IMG/VR virus record: IMGVR_UViG_3300025098_000057
Span: 1 to 54,767 of that record
DNA from: a virus
Length of the DNA: 54,767 nt
Direction: 5' to 3' (one strand)
Shown: one piece after another, positions 28,537-38,106 of the stretch
Numbering within the stretch: the first letter of the stretch is position 1
Layout: every line of letters begins with the position of its first letter
Notes under the pieces: generated by a model
The model's input: only the letters and a program-made list of their open reading frames with translations
Database searches by the model: none
Told to the model about the DNA's origin: nothing
Made by a program: the position numbers and the translations under genes

Positions 28537-31500
28537 TATCTATATGATAGGTTTAATTTGGCATTATTAAGTTTTAATAACATCTTTCTGTTATTTGATT
28601 GTCTTCTTCTTAGAATAAGTTTATTATAATAATGTCTAAACTTTTTTCTTTGAGTTTCTGACTTTTGATAATCAATATTAATAGCATTAAGATCTCTTAT
28701 GTAACCATTCAGCTCTGTTATAAATATCTGTTGTTCAGAGTTTGTAAATTCACCTCTATCATTTGTTGCATCAAAAAATTGATTGAATCTATACTTCTGC
28801 TCTTCTTTAGAATAGAGTATTTGAATATCATTTGCATTTATAATTGGATATGTTAATGCATTAATAGGATCTTCTTTAGGATCTAAATCTAATCTTAACA
28901 AACCAGAAACTTGTTCTGTATTATAAATAATCGCCTCATCAAAATTAAAATCTAAATCATGCCATCTATCATCACCACAACCATTAAATAAATCACCTTT
29001 ATATACATAGCTTTCTAACTGGTATTCTACACTTCTCAATGTATTTACCATTTGACCTGTAGCTTCAGTGAATTCAATTTCCCAAGGATAATCAACCCCA
29101 TAGTAATTTGAATATAGATCGCATCTATAATTGTGTCTCCAAATACCACCTGTTATATAATTTGGTGCTTCGCTTATTTGAGCTATATAGTTACATCTTA
29201 ATGGATTAAAATTAACATAGTTAGGATCACCATTTGGCCCTGCTAAATACACATCATCACATTCGCCTGACTGAACAACAGTTGCACCAGGTAATCCTGA
29301 AGGTGGGCAATTACAAACTATCTTTCTGCATATAGGGGGATTATCTTCTTTGCATGCTCCTTCTGGTAATGTATAACCATTATCATTATTTGGATAAACC
29401 AATGTGTATCCCGGAGGACAGTTACATTCACCTTCTACTATTGTACTTGGTAATTCCAAAGGTGTAACAACTGCTAATTGAGTTTCTCTTTGTGTAGATT
29501 CACAACGACCAGTTGTAGGATTATATACAGAACCAGGTGGACAGTAAGGCTCTTCTGATTCAGTTGTTTTAGTTGTTAAAAAATGATTTACACTTGGTAA
29601 TAACAATTCAGGATGCCAATCATGAAATGATATCCAAGCTTTAGCTTTTGGATCATAACTTACAGTCCAAGAACAGTCCTCAAAGTATCTAGGATCTCCT
29701 ATTGTTAATTTAATACCACCTAGAAGCTTAGATTCAACTTCGTTTCCTCCAACTTGACCTAATGTATAAAATCCATCTTCAGGTCTAAACTCAACATTAT
29801 CTACAAACTCTTCTCTTAACTGAAAATCTTTTTTGCAGAAGTATACAACATCATCGCTAATATCATATATAACCTGACAACCTACACCTATAACAGGGTT
29901 ATCTCCAAGCTCATCTGATTCTAATTCTGGAAATTGTCTAATCAATCTTGATGGTAAATATTTATTAAACCACCATTTCATTCCTTGATTAGATATAGGT
30001 AAAATGCTTTGACCACTTTGCTGGAATATCTTACCCTGTGCTTGTGATATAAAAAAGAATCCATAAGGTGTATTAATTACACCTCTTTGACTTTCACAAG
30101 ATCCATACTCATTTGATAAATCTGAATTTACTAAGTTTTGAAATGGCTGACTAAATAAACCACCATCACCTATTGTAATTTTTGTACCAGCATCAGTCGT
30201 TGTTAATGAATCAACACCTTGAAACATTTGAGGAGACTGGTATGGGAAAAATATAATAGCACCACTCTTATTTATTGGCTTAATTATATTTACTTCATTT
30301 TTAAAATCCCTATAGTTGTTTGTTAGATATACTCTCCAAAAATCTCTCTTAGACTCTAACTGAGCTTGTAGTGAATATATTAAACGCTTGGGATAATATG
30401 AATAACATTTCTCTGCTACTATAGGATCATAGTCTGTAGGTTGTATAGATCCATTTGTTGTAAGATTTGTTAAAAATCTACTTGTACTTAATGAGAAGTC
30501 ATACTTGTAGAAGTTATCCTTTTTAATTATTTCAGAATTAAATAGATCATCTACATTTGTATATCGTTCTTCATCATAATATCTTTTAGCTGGATCATCA
30601 TCCCAATCTCTATAAGCTAAATTAATTTCAGATTCAACAGGAAAGTTTAATATACCGTTTACGTGTGTATACATAAAACCATACCTCATAGCAAATAGAC
30701 TATTACCAGCTTTACTACCCAAAAGGGAAGAAAATCCAGCAGCACATGTATTTGAACCTCTATCTAAATAAAATAAATCATTTGGAAGAGGTGTTTCTTC
30801 GCTATCACCAAGTCCAAATGACGTAAGCATACTTACTAAATTACTAATATCATATTGCCTTGTGTCCATCCAAAATCTAGGATAAGGAATGTTCACTCTT
30901 TGTAGGTAGTTGTATGGGTATTGATCAGGTTGTCCAAGTAAGAAGTCATTAAATATTGGCATAATAACTTTCTCACTATATTTACCAATGAATGTATCTC
31001 CTGAAAATATTGGAGTAGTTTGATAAAGAACTTCACCTGGTGCTAATGGATCAACATCATAAACGCAACCATTCATTGGCGTTTGTTTAATGTTTCTTAG
31101 TTGCCCATATTGATTTTCAAAGTTAAATTTTAAAGCTCCATAGTTCATGGAAATATCTCTAACCTGTAAGTTTTCAGGAGATTGAATATACGAATTTCCA
31201 AAATCAAACTCAGAATCTCCACCAACAGTAAATCTTGATCTATCTATAACACCGCTAATATTAGTTGGTAATGGTAATTCATTTCCAGTTCTTACAACAA
31301 TAGTATCAGGTCTATATAAGTTGTTTATTTTAAAATTACTAACACCTTGTTCTCCGCTTGAAAACCCCTTTATTGCACTTCCAACATAATCTTGATTTAA
31401 GACTTTACTTCTAAAAATATCACCACCATTACCTAAATGAAATGTGTCTAGTTCTCCAACAGAATTATATTTCCAAGCAAAATCTTGAAAGCTTATAGTG

Positions 31501-34037
31501 TTATAAATAAGATCTATTATCTTTTGAGCACCTATTGTTATATTAGTTTGTGCTAATTGTACACCTGTAAAAAGCCTAACAAACAAAGGTACTTCGCTTG
31601 TATCTTCTGTATTCTGAAAATTAAAATCATAACCACCACCCTGAAGTCCAAAAAGCGACCCTTTAGCTGTAGAAGCTCCACCTTGAACTGTTAGTAAAAG
31701 ATCTGATACAAGACCTCCTACAAATAAATCTGCAACTGATGCAGCATCATTAATAGCTGTTTCTAAAAGTTCATCTGTAATAGCAGAAACAACACTTGTT
31801 GCTGGAACTGCAGCTATATATGGACTAAAACCTGGAAAATTTGTACCAGCTGGACCAGCAAATATAGGCGGCAATGGTATATTAGAAGATGCACCTCTAA
31901 CCGTTTTATTTTTTCTACCTCTAATTGCAGCAATAGCATAACCTATACCAATTAAACCTGCTACAATTACAGCTGCATTTCTTAAAAGTTTATTTTGAGG
32001 ATGCTTTTCTGATACTTTAAAAGATCCCTCTGATTTACCAGATACCGCACCATATAATCTTAATTCTGCAGCATTGAGAAAAGGTCTTCTAAACATTAAT
32101 TCCGGAGAATGAAATGTAAAAATATCTTTTTTAAATTTTGTTAATGGCGGAAAGTTTGTTCTAGATGATGTAAAGCTATTTTCACAACCATCTGTTCTTG
32201 GAACATAATCCGGAGCCCAAGGTAAATAATCAAAGTTTGTAAAATCACCTGTACCATCATGATGATATATATCAGATCTTAAATCATTATATGGGTAATT
32301 TGGATATAAGCCTTCAGTTACACCGCCTAATAATTCATTTTGATCTCCAATGTTTGGTATATCATATGCTCTCATGTTTCTTAAAACACCTTTAGCAAGT
32401 ATTGATTTATTACCTTCTCTTGAACCTCTTAGTATTTCATAGCCAACTATATTTGGTATTATAGTACCATCATTAAATTTAGGTCTTTTAATGTTACTAA
32501 ACTCAACACCTAATATTCTAATCTTTGTACCAGCATCTCCAGATAACTGCAAACTTGAATCTAGTTCTTCTGAAGGCATTTTGTGATGTCTAATATATTT
32601 ACCACAAAGATCTCCCCATATCTCAGGCTGTGTAGCAGGATACTTTTCTGTAGATTGCCAATATGCCATTTCACCTTTAGATAATAGCAAACCTTCACCA
32701 TCTTCAGTTGGAGTGTTTATATTACTATTAGATATGGTTGCTGTATTATAAACTTGAAAGTTTAACTCATCTGATGATATACTATTTAAACCAGCAGGAC
32801 CTGTCTCATTTATATTAGCATTTTGATCAAACTGAGTAGCTCCATTAAACTTTGGTGCCCTTCCCGGTATATGGTATGATGCAGACTTTTCTCCCGTATT
32901 GTATATCCAACGTATAAAAAATGCATATTGCTCATCTCTTAAAAATCCAACCTTATTACCACCATTCTTATAATAAGTAGATGGATATTCGGCTACAGTC
33001 CAATGTGCTTTTATTTCATTTGCAATTGGTTGATAGTTAAAATCAAACTGTTCAGTTGGACCCTGCCTAATAAGCCAATCATTAACAACATACATTGATT
33101 CTGATTTTTCATAAGCAGGTGATCTTAAAAATAATTGAACAAGATCTACAGATACAGTTGATTGATCAATAAAGTCTATGGATATAATTGTTTGTTCAGT
33201 ACTATATATACCTATCTTCTTTGCAACTTTTTGACCTTGGTTATCAGAAAGTATTACAAGTTCATAAAATTCAAAATCTTTATCTAAGTTTGAAACTTCA
33301 ATGTCTAAAGATCCACCATTTATCTGATGCTCAAATAAACCTTGTATATTAGATACGCCAATATAATCTGTAACTTTTTGTTCATTAACAACATATGCTA
33401 CATATGCTTGATAACTACCATTTCTCAACTGACCACCATCTTGAGCTTTAGTAAGTTTTACACAAGGAGTTGTTAATAAAGGTGCAAGTCTTATTTTTTC
33501 ACAATCTAAATCTGTAGTGTCTTCATATATAGCACAATCAGATCCGGGAGGAGTTACCTCAACTTGAACATATGGTATATTATCAATATTAATAGTTCTA
33601 GATGGATTATTACCATCATCAAAGTATACCTGCCAAGTACAATCAAAGTTTTCTTTCATTGCGCCTGTTATAAGATATGTTCTATTAAAACTTAAGCATT
33701 TATCATTTATCAATGTAGTATACTCACACTTGCTATCATCAAATAAACCTATTTCTGAATTAACATCATCTGTAGAAAAAATAACCCATTGATCAGCAAC
33801 CTTGTGTATTGCACCTATAACAGTATAAGGAATTTTAGCACATAAAAGATTTGCTGGCTCATTACCTAGTACACCAACATCACCATCTACAGAATTGTTA
33901 GCTGCATTTCTAGCATGCGTCCAATTTGTTTTAGGTGTTAAAGATTCATTAAGATCTTTATACATCCCTTTTGAGAAAGCATTAGTCTCAATAGATGATG
34001 TACTTTGAACACCTCTTCTTCTTCTTCTTTTTGCCAT
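28536..34037 (-). CDS. Muzzle-type tail protein (crAss 'stabilization protein' family), 1833 aa
   Basis: The N-terminus is an Arg run (RRRRR at 4-8) followed by NAFSKGMYKDLNESLTPKTNW and THARNAANNS..GDVGVLGNEPANLL, which I recognise as typical of the crAss tail protein known as muzzle or stabilization protein; this comes from memory, not a search. Most of the protein is beta-rich. A hydrophobic helix (about 684-706, NAAVIVAGLIGIGYAIAAI) with flanking Arg/Lys looks membrane-capable. Residues about 1497-1583 form a Cys-rich insertion with three CPPG/CPPS repeats. The C-terminus is helical and basic. It lies 2 nt after the 301-aa ring-type gene and overlaps the 1407-aa gene by 1 nt. Expected role: it forms the tail end through which DNA and cargo leave. 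Confidence 0.72.
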   Translation of the reverse strand: MAKRRRRRGVQSTSSIETNAFSKGMYKDLNESLTPKTNWTHARNAANNSVDGDVGVLGNEPANLLCAKIPYTVIGAIHKVADQWVIFSTDDVNSEIGLFDDSKCEYTTLINDKCLSFNRTYLITGAMKENFDCTWQVYFDDGNNPSRTINIDNIPYVQVEVTPPGSDCAIYEDTTDLDCEKIRLAPLLTTPCVKLTKAQDGGQLRNGSYQAYVAYVVNEQKVTDYIGVSNIQGLFEHQINGGSLDIEVSNLDKDFEFYELVILSDNQGQKVAKKIGIYSTEQTIISIDFIDQSTVSVDLVQLFLRSPAYEKSESMYVVNDWLIRQGPTEQFDFNYQPIANEIKAHWTVAEYPSTYYKNGGNKVGFLRDEQYAFFIRWIYNTGEKSASYHIPGRAPKFNGATQFDQNANINETGPAGLNSISSDELNFQVYNTATISNSNINTPTEDGEGLLLSKGEMAYWQSTEKYPATQPEIWGDLCGKYIRHHKMPSEELDSSLQLSGDAGTKIRILGVEFSNIKRPKFNDGTIIPNIVGYEILRGSREGNKSILAKGVLRNMRAYDIPNIGDQNELLGGVTEGLYPNYPYNDLRSDIYHHDGTGDFTNFDYLPWAPDYVPRTDGCENSFTSSRTNFPPLTKFKKDIFTFHSPELMFRRPFLNAAELRLYGAVSGKSEGSFKVSEKHPQNKLLRNAAVIVAGLIGIGYAIAAIRGRKNKTVRGASSNIPLPPIFAGPAGTNFPGFSPYIAAVPATSVVSAITDELLETAINDAASVADLFVGGLVSDLLLTVQGGASTAKGSLFGLQGGGYDFNFQNTEDTSEVPLFVRLFTGVQLAQTNITIGAQKIIDLIYNTISFQDFAWKYNSVGELDTFHLGNGGDIFRSKVLNQDYVGSAIKGFSSGEQGVSNFKINNLYRPDTIVVRTGNELPLPTNISGVIDRSRFTVGGDSEFDFGNSYIQSPENLQVRDISMNYGALKFNFENQYGQLRNIKQTPMNGCVYDVDPLAPGEVLYQTTPIFSGDTFIGKYSEKVIMPIFNDFLLGQPDQYPYNYLQRVNIPYPRFWMDTRQYDISNLVSMLTSFGLGDSEETPLPNDLFYLDRGSNTCAAGFSSLLGSKAGNSLFAMRYGFMYTHVNGILNFPVESEINLAYRDWDDDPAKRYYDEERYTNVDDLFNSEIIKKDNFYKYDFSLSTSRFLTNLTTNGSIQPTDYDPIVAEKCYSYYPKRLIYSLQAQLESKRDFWRVYLTNNYRDFKNEVNIIKPINKSGAIIFFPYQSPQMFQGVDSLTTTDAGTKITIGDGGLFSQPFQNLVNSDLSNEYGSCESQRGVINTPYGFFFISQAQGKIFQQSGQSILPISNQGMKWWFNKYLPSRLIRQFPELESDELGDNPVIGVGCQVIYDISDDVVYFCKKDFQLREEFVDNVEFRPEDGFYTLGQVGGNEVESKLLGGIKLTIGDPRYFEDCSWTVSYDPKAKAWISFHDWHPELLLPSVNHFLTTKTTESEEPYCPPGSVYNPTTGRCESTQRETQLAVVTPLELPSTIVEGECNCPPGYTLVYPNNDNGYTLPEGACKEDNPPICRKIVCNCPPSGLPGATVVQSGECDDVYLAGPNGDPNYVNFNPLRCNYIAQISEAPNYITGGIWRHNYRCDLYSNYYGVDYPWEIEFTEATGQMVNTLRSVEYQLESYVYKGDLFNGCGDDRWHDLDFNFDEAIIYNTEQVSGLLRLDLDPKEDPINALTYPIINANDIQILYSKEEQKYRFNQFFDATNDRGEFTNSEQQIFITELNGYIRDLNAINIDYQKSETQRKKFRHYYNKLILRRRQSNNRKMLLKLNNAKLNLSYR

Positions 34038-34039
34038 TT

Positions 34040-34945
34040 CTAAGAAAGATTATTAAGTCTATTACCTTCAGCAGGATAACTCTTAAACATATTATAATAA
34101 TTATGGTACTGAGCTCTTCTGTTTGTCCACCACATCTCTTGCAACTCTCTAAAGTTAGGAGTATTGACAAAACTTAATGCATTATTTCTAGCAGCTCTAA
34201 GTCTTCCTTCTATTAAACCTAATTGTTGAGAAACATTTTCTCCTGCAAATATCATGTTTTCAAGTATTCTTTGTTTTAAAGCATATTCATAATACTCATT
34301 GCAATAAGGATGATCTAAAACTAAAAGATTACCTTCAGCATCTTCCATTGCGCCTTGATAACTAATATATACTTTACCTGTAGTAAAACTTGTAAACATA
34401 AAACCATCTCTAATTTCAGCAATATCTGGCGCTTGTATATTTACATTAGGGCAATCACATACATATTTATTTACATTCTTTATTCTTAATGGCATAAATG
34501 CAGTAAAGGTTCTGTACTGAGATTCGCCAATTCTTTGAACTAATTGATGTTCATTTTTTTCATCACAAGTTTTTATAACACATACATCTCTACATGTAGG
34601 GTCATCACAAGGTCCAGATTCACCTGGAGCTGGTACATATGGTACATCATTAAATGTTTCTATATGTGTTCCTCCTGGAGGTCTATCTACAATTGTATAA
34701 TCTCCACATCTATATGCATAATTTAAATATGCAAAATCAGTTGGTAATTTAGCTCTACCATGTTCAATATCTAAAACAACTTCCTTAGTTCTATGAATTC
34801 TTAAACCTAAATCATAATTAACTCTTGTAGCAACCTTTATTAATTGCTGCGGTTCAATCATATTTTCTAAAGCATAGTTTGCAAAATCAATTGTAACATC
34901 TTCGTATAGCTGATTAAAGCTTCTATATTTATGTGATACACTCAT
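34040..34945 (-). CDS. Ring/tail-adaptor protein of the portal-tail stack (301 aa)
   Basis: The layout fits a head-tail adaptor: an N-terminal helical part (SFNQLYEDVTIDFANYALEN), a beta region (VVLDIEHGRAKLPTDFAYLN), a Cys-rich loop near residues 100-130 (PCDDPTCRDVCVIKTC) and a second beta segment (KVYISYQGAMED). Long helices follow (EYYEYALKQRILENMIFAG) and then a Trp/Tyr-rich tail. Crassvirales virions have several stacked rings between portal and muzzle, and this gene sits directly before the muzzle gene, as in related phages. Its start overlaps the stop of the 223-aa gene (TAATG), which suggests translational coupling. The stop codon is TAG. I did not decide which ring it forms. Confidence 0.62.
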   Translation of the reverse strand: MSVSHKYRSFNQLYEDVTIDFANYALENMIEPQQLIKVATRVNYDLGLRIHRTKEVVLDIEHGRAKLPTDFAYLNYAYRCGDYTIVDRPPGGTHIETFNDVPYVPAPGESGPCDDPTCRDVCVIKTCDEKNEHQLVQRIGESQYRTFTAFMPLRIKNVNKYVCDCPNVNIQAPDIAEIRDGFMFTSFTTGKVYISYQGAMEDAEGNLLVLDHPYCNEYYEYALKQRILENMIFAGENVSQQLGLIEGRLRAARNNALSFVNTPNFRELQEMWWTNRRAQYHNYYNMFKSYPAEGNRLNNLS

Positions 34946-35616
34946 TATCTATTTACGTTTACTTTGTTATCACCATCCTCAACTGGAACTTTTACTGTAA
35001 GTAACATTGCATTTACAACTTGAGTTTCAATCTCTGCAAAAAGTGCTTCTGGTATATTAATTTCTTGTCTATATCTAGGTTCACATTCAGCACCTTCTTC
35101 ACAAAGCCATGCACCTATATTATCATCAAAAACTCCTTCTAGCTTTACGGCATCCCATTCAATATTAGGAAAGTATAAATAACCGTTTAAATACCACCAA
35201 TACTTTGTATTATTATATTTAAAAGAAGTTGTCTTAGTCATTGAGGTATAAGTTCCTGGTTGAGTAGCTTGCATTTCTATAGATCCATCTATTGAAGTTA
35301 CTTGTCTAATAAGCGGACCCCAATAACCTTCAATCATGTCGGGAAGCTTTTCTTTAGTTCTTTTTATTATACAACCACTTTGAATACCTGAACAGTAAGC
35401 CTCAACCTTATCTACTTCAATTAATTCTATATAGGGAAGTGTTTTCCATACAGCATTAAACTTCATAAGCTTATTTGCTAAATCTTGACGTCTCATTAAT
35501 AATTGAGCATACTTTGTAACAAGACTATACACGTATCTATCAGTTACAAAAGCATCCTGTACTTCTGCTTTCACCTGACCTCTTATTCTAGATACAACTT
35601 CTCCTATTGTTGCCAT
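34945..35616 (-). CDS. Ring/tail-adaptor protein (223 aa)
   Basis: An N-terminal helical half (IGEVVSRIRGQVKAEVQDAF, then YAQLLMRRQDLANKLM) precedes a beta-rich half (YIELIEVDKVEAYC, KYWWYLNGYLYFPNIEWDAV) and a C-terminal helix (IPEALFAEIETQVVNAML). This helix-beta-helix plan is shared with the neighbouring 301-aa and 235-aa proteins and with phage head-tail adaptors. In crAss-like phages such genes form the ring stack under the portal. It is separated from the 186-aa gene by 5 nt and overlaps the 301-aa gene by 1 nt. The assignment to a specific ring is inference. Confidence 0.6.
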   Translation of the reverse strand: MATIGEVVSRIRGQVKAEVQDAFVTDRYVYSLVTKYAQLLMRRQDLANKLMKFNAVWKTLPYIELIEVDKVEAYCSGIQSGCIIKRTKEKLPDMIEGYWGPLIRQVTSIDGSIEMQATQPGTYTSMTKTTSFKYNNTKYWWYLNGYLYFPNIEWDAVKLEGVFDDNIGAWLCEEGAECEPRYRQEINIPEALFAEIETQVVNAMLLTVKVPVEDGDNKVNVNR

Positions 35617-35621
35617 AATCT

Positions 35622-36182
35622 TTAATCTTCAAATTCATTATATGATTCTAGCTGTTTAGAATCAATTTTCTTATTATACAAATGTGCAATCCTATATCTA
35701 TTCTTCATAAATAAATACTTCTGCCAGTTTTTAGGATATTCTTTTGCAACAGTTCTTTTAAAATCTCTTGTTGCTTCAAACATCCATAGCTGTCTATTTT
35801 TAAATCTATACTTTGTTGACCAATTTGTATAAAATATTTTACCTATATTGCCATCAGTTTCCCAGTTTTTATTCTGCAATACTTTACCATACTGTTTAGA
35901 TAAAGCATAATTAGTATTTACAGTCTTACCTGGCTTACACGTACCTATAAATAAATAACCCAAAGAATCAGGAAGCTCTACCCCATCTCTAAATTCAATT
36001 ACACCATTCCAAATGTTATAGTTATAAAGTTTAATAATACGTTTTAGCTTTTCATTATCAATATGCTCATATAAAGGATGTTTCTCTTTAAACTCGGATA
36101 TTGTTTTCTTATTTAGTAGCCCAAACTTCTTTTCTCTATATCTAGGTGCGTTTAAATCAGGTTTCTTAAAGTTATTTATCAT
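35622..36182 (-). CDS. Conserved-looking small virion or regulatory protein, unknown function (186 aa)
   Basis: I do not recognise this protein. It is basic, rich in Lys, Tyr and Trp (NYNIWNGVIEFRDGVELP, NWSTKYRFKNRQLWMFEATR) and has no Cys clusters, signal peptide or membrane helix. I chose the ATG at 36182; a TTG three codons upstream (36191) is in frame but would overlap the candidate promoter element. It is the first gene of the run leading into the ring proteins and muzzle, directly after a terminator, so it is probably produced with the tail proteins. It could be a minor tail component or an assembly factor. Confidence 0.6.
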   Translation of the reverse strand: MINNFKKPDLNAPRYREKKFGLLNKKTISEFKEKHPLYEHIDNEKLKRIIKLYNYNIWNGVIEFRDGVELPDSLGYLFIGTCKPGKTVNTNYALSKQYGKVLQNKNWETDGNIGKIFYTNWSTKYRFKNRQLWMFEATRDFKRTVAKEYPKNWQKYLFMKNRYRIAHLYNKKIDSKQLESYNEFED

Positions 36183-36190
36183 GTTATACA

Positions 36191-36206
36191 ATTATAATTT
36201 ACAAAA
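36191..36206 (-). promoter_or_regulatory. Candidate late promoter element (TTTTGTAAATTATAAT)
   Basis: On the minus strand TTTTGTAAATTATAAT differs by one base from TTTTGTATATTATAAT found before the 407-aa gene. It lies just after a terminator hairpin and its T-run, and 8 nt upstream of the ATG at 36182. Confidence 0.4.
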
Positions 36207-36257
36207 AAAAGAGGACTTATAAAAGCTAAATACTTAGTTTAGTCAGCTAAATAAGTC
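36203..36257 (-). terminator. Rho-independent-type terminator after the metallophosphoesterase gene
   Basis: On the minus strand, 7-bp arms GACTTAT and ATAAGTC (plus 36251-36257 and 36214-36220) flank a region that can fold further (CTAAA/TTTAG), followed by CTC and eight T residues. The TAA stop of the 393-aa gene lies inside the hairpin. Confidence 0.55.
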
Positions 36258-37420
36258 AGTTCGCATATATTACCTTTGCTTGGTGATTGTAATTCTAATT
36301 TACCAGATCTTCTATTACCAACATATTTTTTATGATAATGATAATAATCTGTCTTAGATAAACTGGGTAATGTCTTATGTATAAAACCTGCAGTCTCACT
36401 AGTTGTTATATACTCTATTTTTTTATTCTGATGAAAATGCCCTGTAAATAAAGTTCTATTTTTAGTACCACCCCACTCCTGAGCAAACTCCGTTGCATAA
36501 ACAATTGGTGTATTTTTACTTACAGCATCTCCATGCTCAAATGCATTAAAATTATCTTGCCAAACATGAACTTTTCTCTCTTCATATTTTACATCCCATG
36601 TTATTCTATCAGAATCTACAGCTTTAGACAAAGCATGTACTAAGTGAAATGATGATAATCTATCATGATTACCGGGTACATATACTACAGTTAAATGTTG
36701 AACATGTGTAACTATAAATGTAATAGCCCATATCATAGCATCAAATGCTTGAATATAAGCTTCTGTAGCTGTACTACAGTTGTCTAGAGGCGTTCCGCTA
36801 GTGGTTGTGCCATGAAATGTATCCATGTTAATTAAATCACCCCCTACAACAAAAAATAATTCTTCTATATTATGTGAAGCAATTGCTCTTTTTATAAGGT
36901 TCTTGACTGTATCCTCAAAATCCTTATCTATTGTTTCATTTCCTTCTTTACCAAAATGAATATCCTGAAGTGACATTATACCACATACAACATCTCTATC
37001 AGGATGTAACGCATAACCTTTAGGTGTAGATAGTTTTGGTATAGTATATTTTTTAGGTTTCCAAACATCTAATAATTCTTTTAAATAATCACTTTCTGTT
37101 TCTTTAATTTTAGTGATAAGTGCAGATACACGCCAATGATCAGCCATTTGTTTGTTCCAATACTGAGACAATTTCCATTTGCTTGTATCTATATTTAAAA
37201 GTTTTACTATCTCTTCTGCAGATTTAGGTTCGCTTTTAGATATCCCTGTTACTGTAGATTCTCCTTTATCTAAATTATAGTGTTGTTCAGATAAATCCAA
37301 CTTTCCTCTTACTAATTTTTTTAAGTGGCTATATTTTTTTGTGGATATACCCAATCTTTTAGCGCAATATGCATTACCCTTTTTCCACTTAAAGGATTCT
37401 TTTATCTTATCTAAATCCAT
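36239..37420 (-). CDS. Calcineurin-like metallophosphoesterase with N-terminal HTH-like segment (393 aa)
   Basis: All hallmark blocks of the metallophosphoesterase fold are present in order: D153-x-H155 (LQDIHFG), G194-D195 with N198 (GGDLIN), G250-N-H-D253, H296 (EHGD) and G327-H-F-H330. These residues bind two metal ions and hydrolyse phosphodiesters or phosphomonoesters. The family includes Mre11/SbcD-type nucleases, but I see no capping domain that would prove a nuclease. Residues about 15-37 (GNAYCAKRLGISTKKYSHLK) look like a helix-turn-helix, so nucleic acid is a plausible substrate. The gene stands alone between two strong terminators, unlike its co-transcribed neighbours, so it must have its own promoter within the 37421-37460 spacer. 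Confidence 0.85.
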   Translation of the reverse strand: MDLDKIKESFKWKKGNAYCAKRLGISTKKYSHLKKLVRGKLDLSEQHYNLDKGESTVTGISKSEPKSAEEIVKLLNIDTSKWKLSQYWNKQMADHWRVSALITKIKETESDYLKELLDVWKPKKYTIPKLSTPKGYALHPDRDVVCGIMSLQDIHFGKEGNETIDKDFEDTVKNLIKRAIASHNIEELFFVVGGDLINMDTFHGTTTSGTPLDNCSTATEAYIQAFDAMIWAITFIVTHVQHLTVVYVPGNHDRLSSFHLVHALSKAVDSDRITWDVKYEERKVHVWQDNFNAFEHGDAVSKNTPIVYATEFAQEWGGTKNRTLFTGHFHQNKKIEYITTSETAGFIHKTLPSLSKTDYYHYHKKYVGNRRSGKLELQSPSKGNICELTYLAD

Positions 37421-37459
37421 TGTTTTTTTTTAAGTTGCTTAAATTTAGTAAATTATCTT

Positions 37460-37490
37460 GAAAAAAAGAAGCCCAGCAAAGCCGGGCTCC
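37460..37490 (-). terminator. Rho-independent terminator
   Basis: On the minus strand AGCCCGGC-TTT-GCTGGGCT forms an 8-bp hairpin (one G-T pair), followed by TCTTTTTTT. It ends the unit containing the 1191-aa and Cys-rich 183-aa genes. Confidence 0.85.
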
Positions 37491-37535
37491 AGAACATACT
37501 ATGATTGAAAAACCAACAAAGCAATCATTTCTGTT

Positions 37536-38087
37536 TTACAATAAGGTTCTAACTATTATTACAACGCTATCACAAGTAGCTGCTAAAGCATCTGTTGAAA
37601 CAAGTTTAATTTTATATTCTGTATCTGCAACTAAGCTTGTTACGGCTAATTGCAAAACTGTTGGTGCAACTATACCAACAGAAGTATATCCACTACCACT
37701 ATCAACTTGAACATCAATTTGAGTTGAAGCTGTAGACTCACCATTCCATACAACTGTAAATCCGCTATTAGTAATATTTGCAGCATAAACATTGTAAGGA
37801 GCATGATGAAGATCATCCGATGTACAAGCACCTAAACCTTGTGTCAATATCATAGAGAATTTTTGAAGTATTGAATCCAATCTATCACCTGTCTCAATTT
37901 TAATTACTGTGCCGGGAGCACCAACTTCAAAAGATGTACCACAATAACTAACACATTCTGCACATTGAATATCAGCACATCTTTCACTACCTACACTACA
38001 ATCTGTATAAGTACAAGGATTTGTTAAAGCTGTATCTTTACAACCGCAGTTTTTAGTTGGATTACATTTATCACAATTACATGCCAT
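37536..38087 (-). CDS. Cys-rich small tail/fibre protein with C-terminal FN3-like domain (183 aa)
   Basis: Eleven cysteines lie in the first 50 residues (MACNCDKCNPTKNCGC then more), a pattern compatible with zinc knuckles. A helix GDRLDSILQKFSMIL (68-82) resembles the repeated helices of the neighbouring 1191-aa protein. From about residue 96, APYNVYAANITNSGFTVVW and YKIKLVSTDA have the shape of a fibronectin type III or related Ig-like domain. It follows the 1191-aa gene by 19 nt and is the last gene before a strong terminator. I infer a fibre-associated structural protein. The first residues resemble those of the 60-aa protein at 41972-42154. Confidence 0.6.
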   Translation of the reverse strand: MACNCDKCNPTKNCGCKDTALTNPCTYTDCSVGSERCADIQCAECVSYCGTSFEVGAPGTVIKIETGDRLDSILQKFSMILTQGLGACTSDDLHHAPYNVYAANITNSGFTVVWNGESTASTQIDVQVDSGSGYTSVGIVAPTVLQLAVTSLVADTEYKIKLVSTDALAATCDSVVIIVRTLL

Positions 38088-38106
38088 TTTTTCTAATTTT
38101 TATTTA

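Noticed and set aside
36182-36191. TTG at 36191 as the start of the 186-aa gene
   Set aside because: An ATG three codons downstream is available, and the TTG would place the start inside the promoter-like element.
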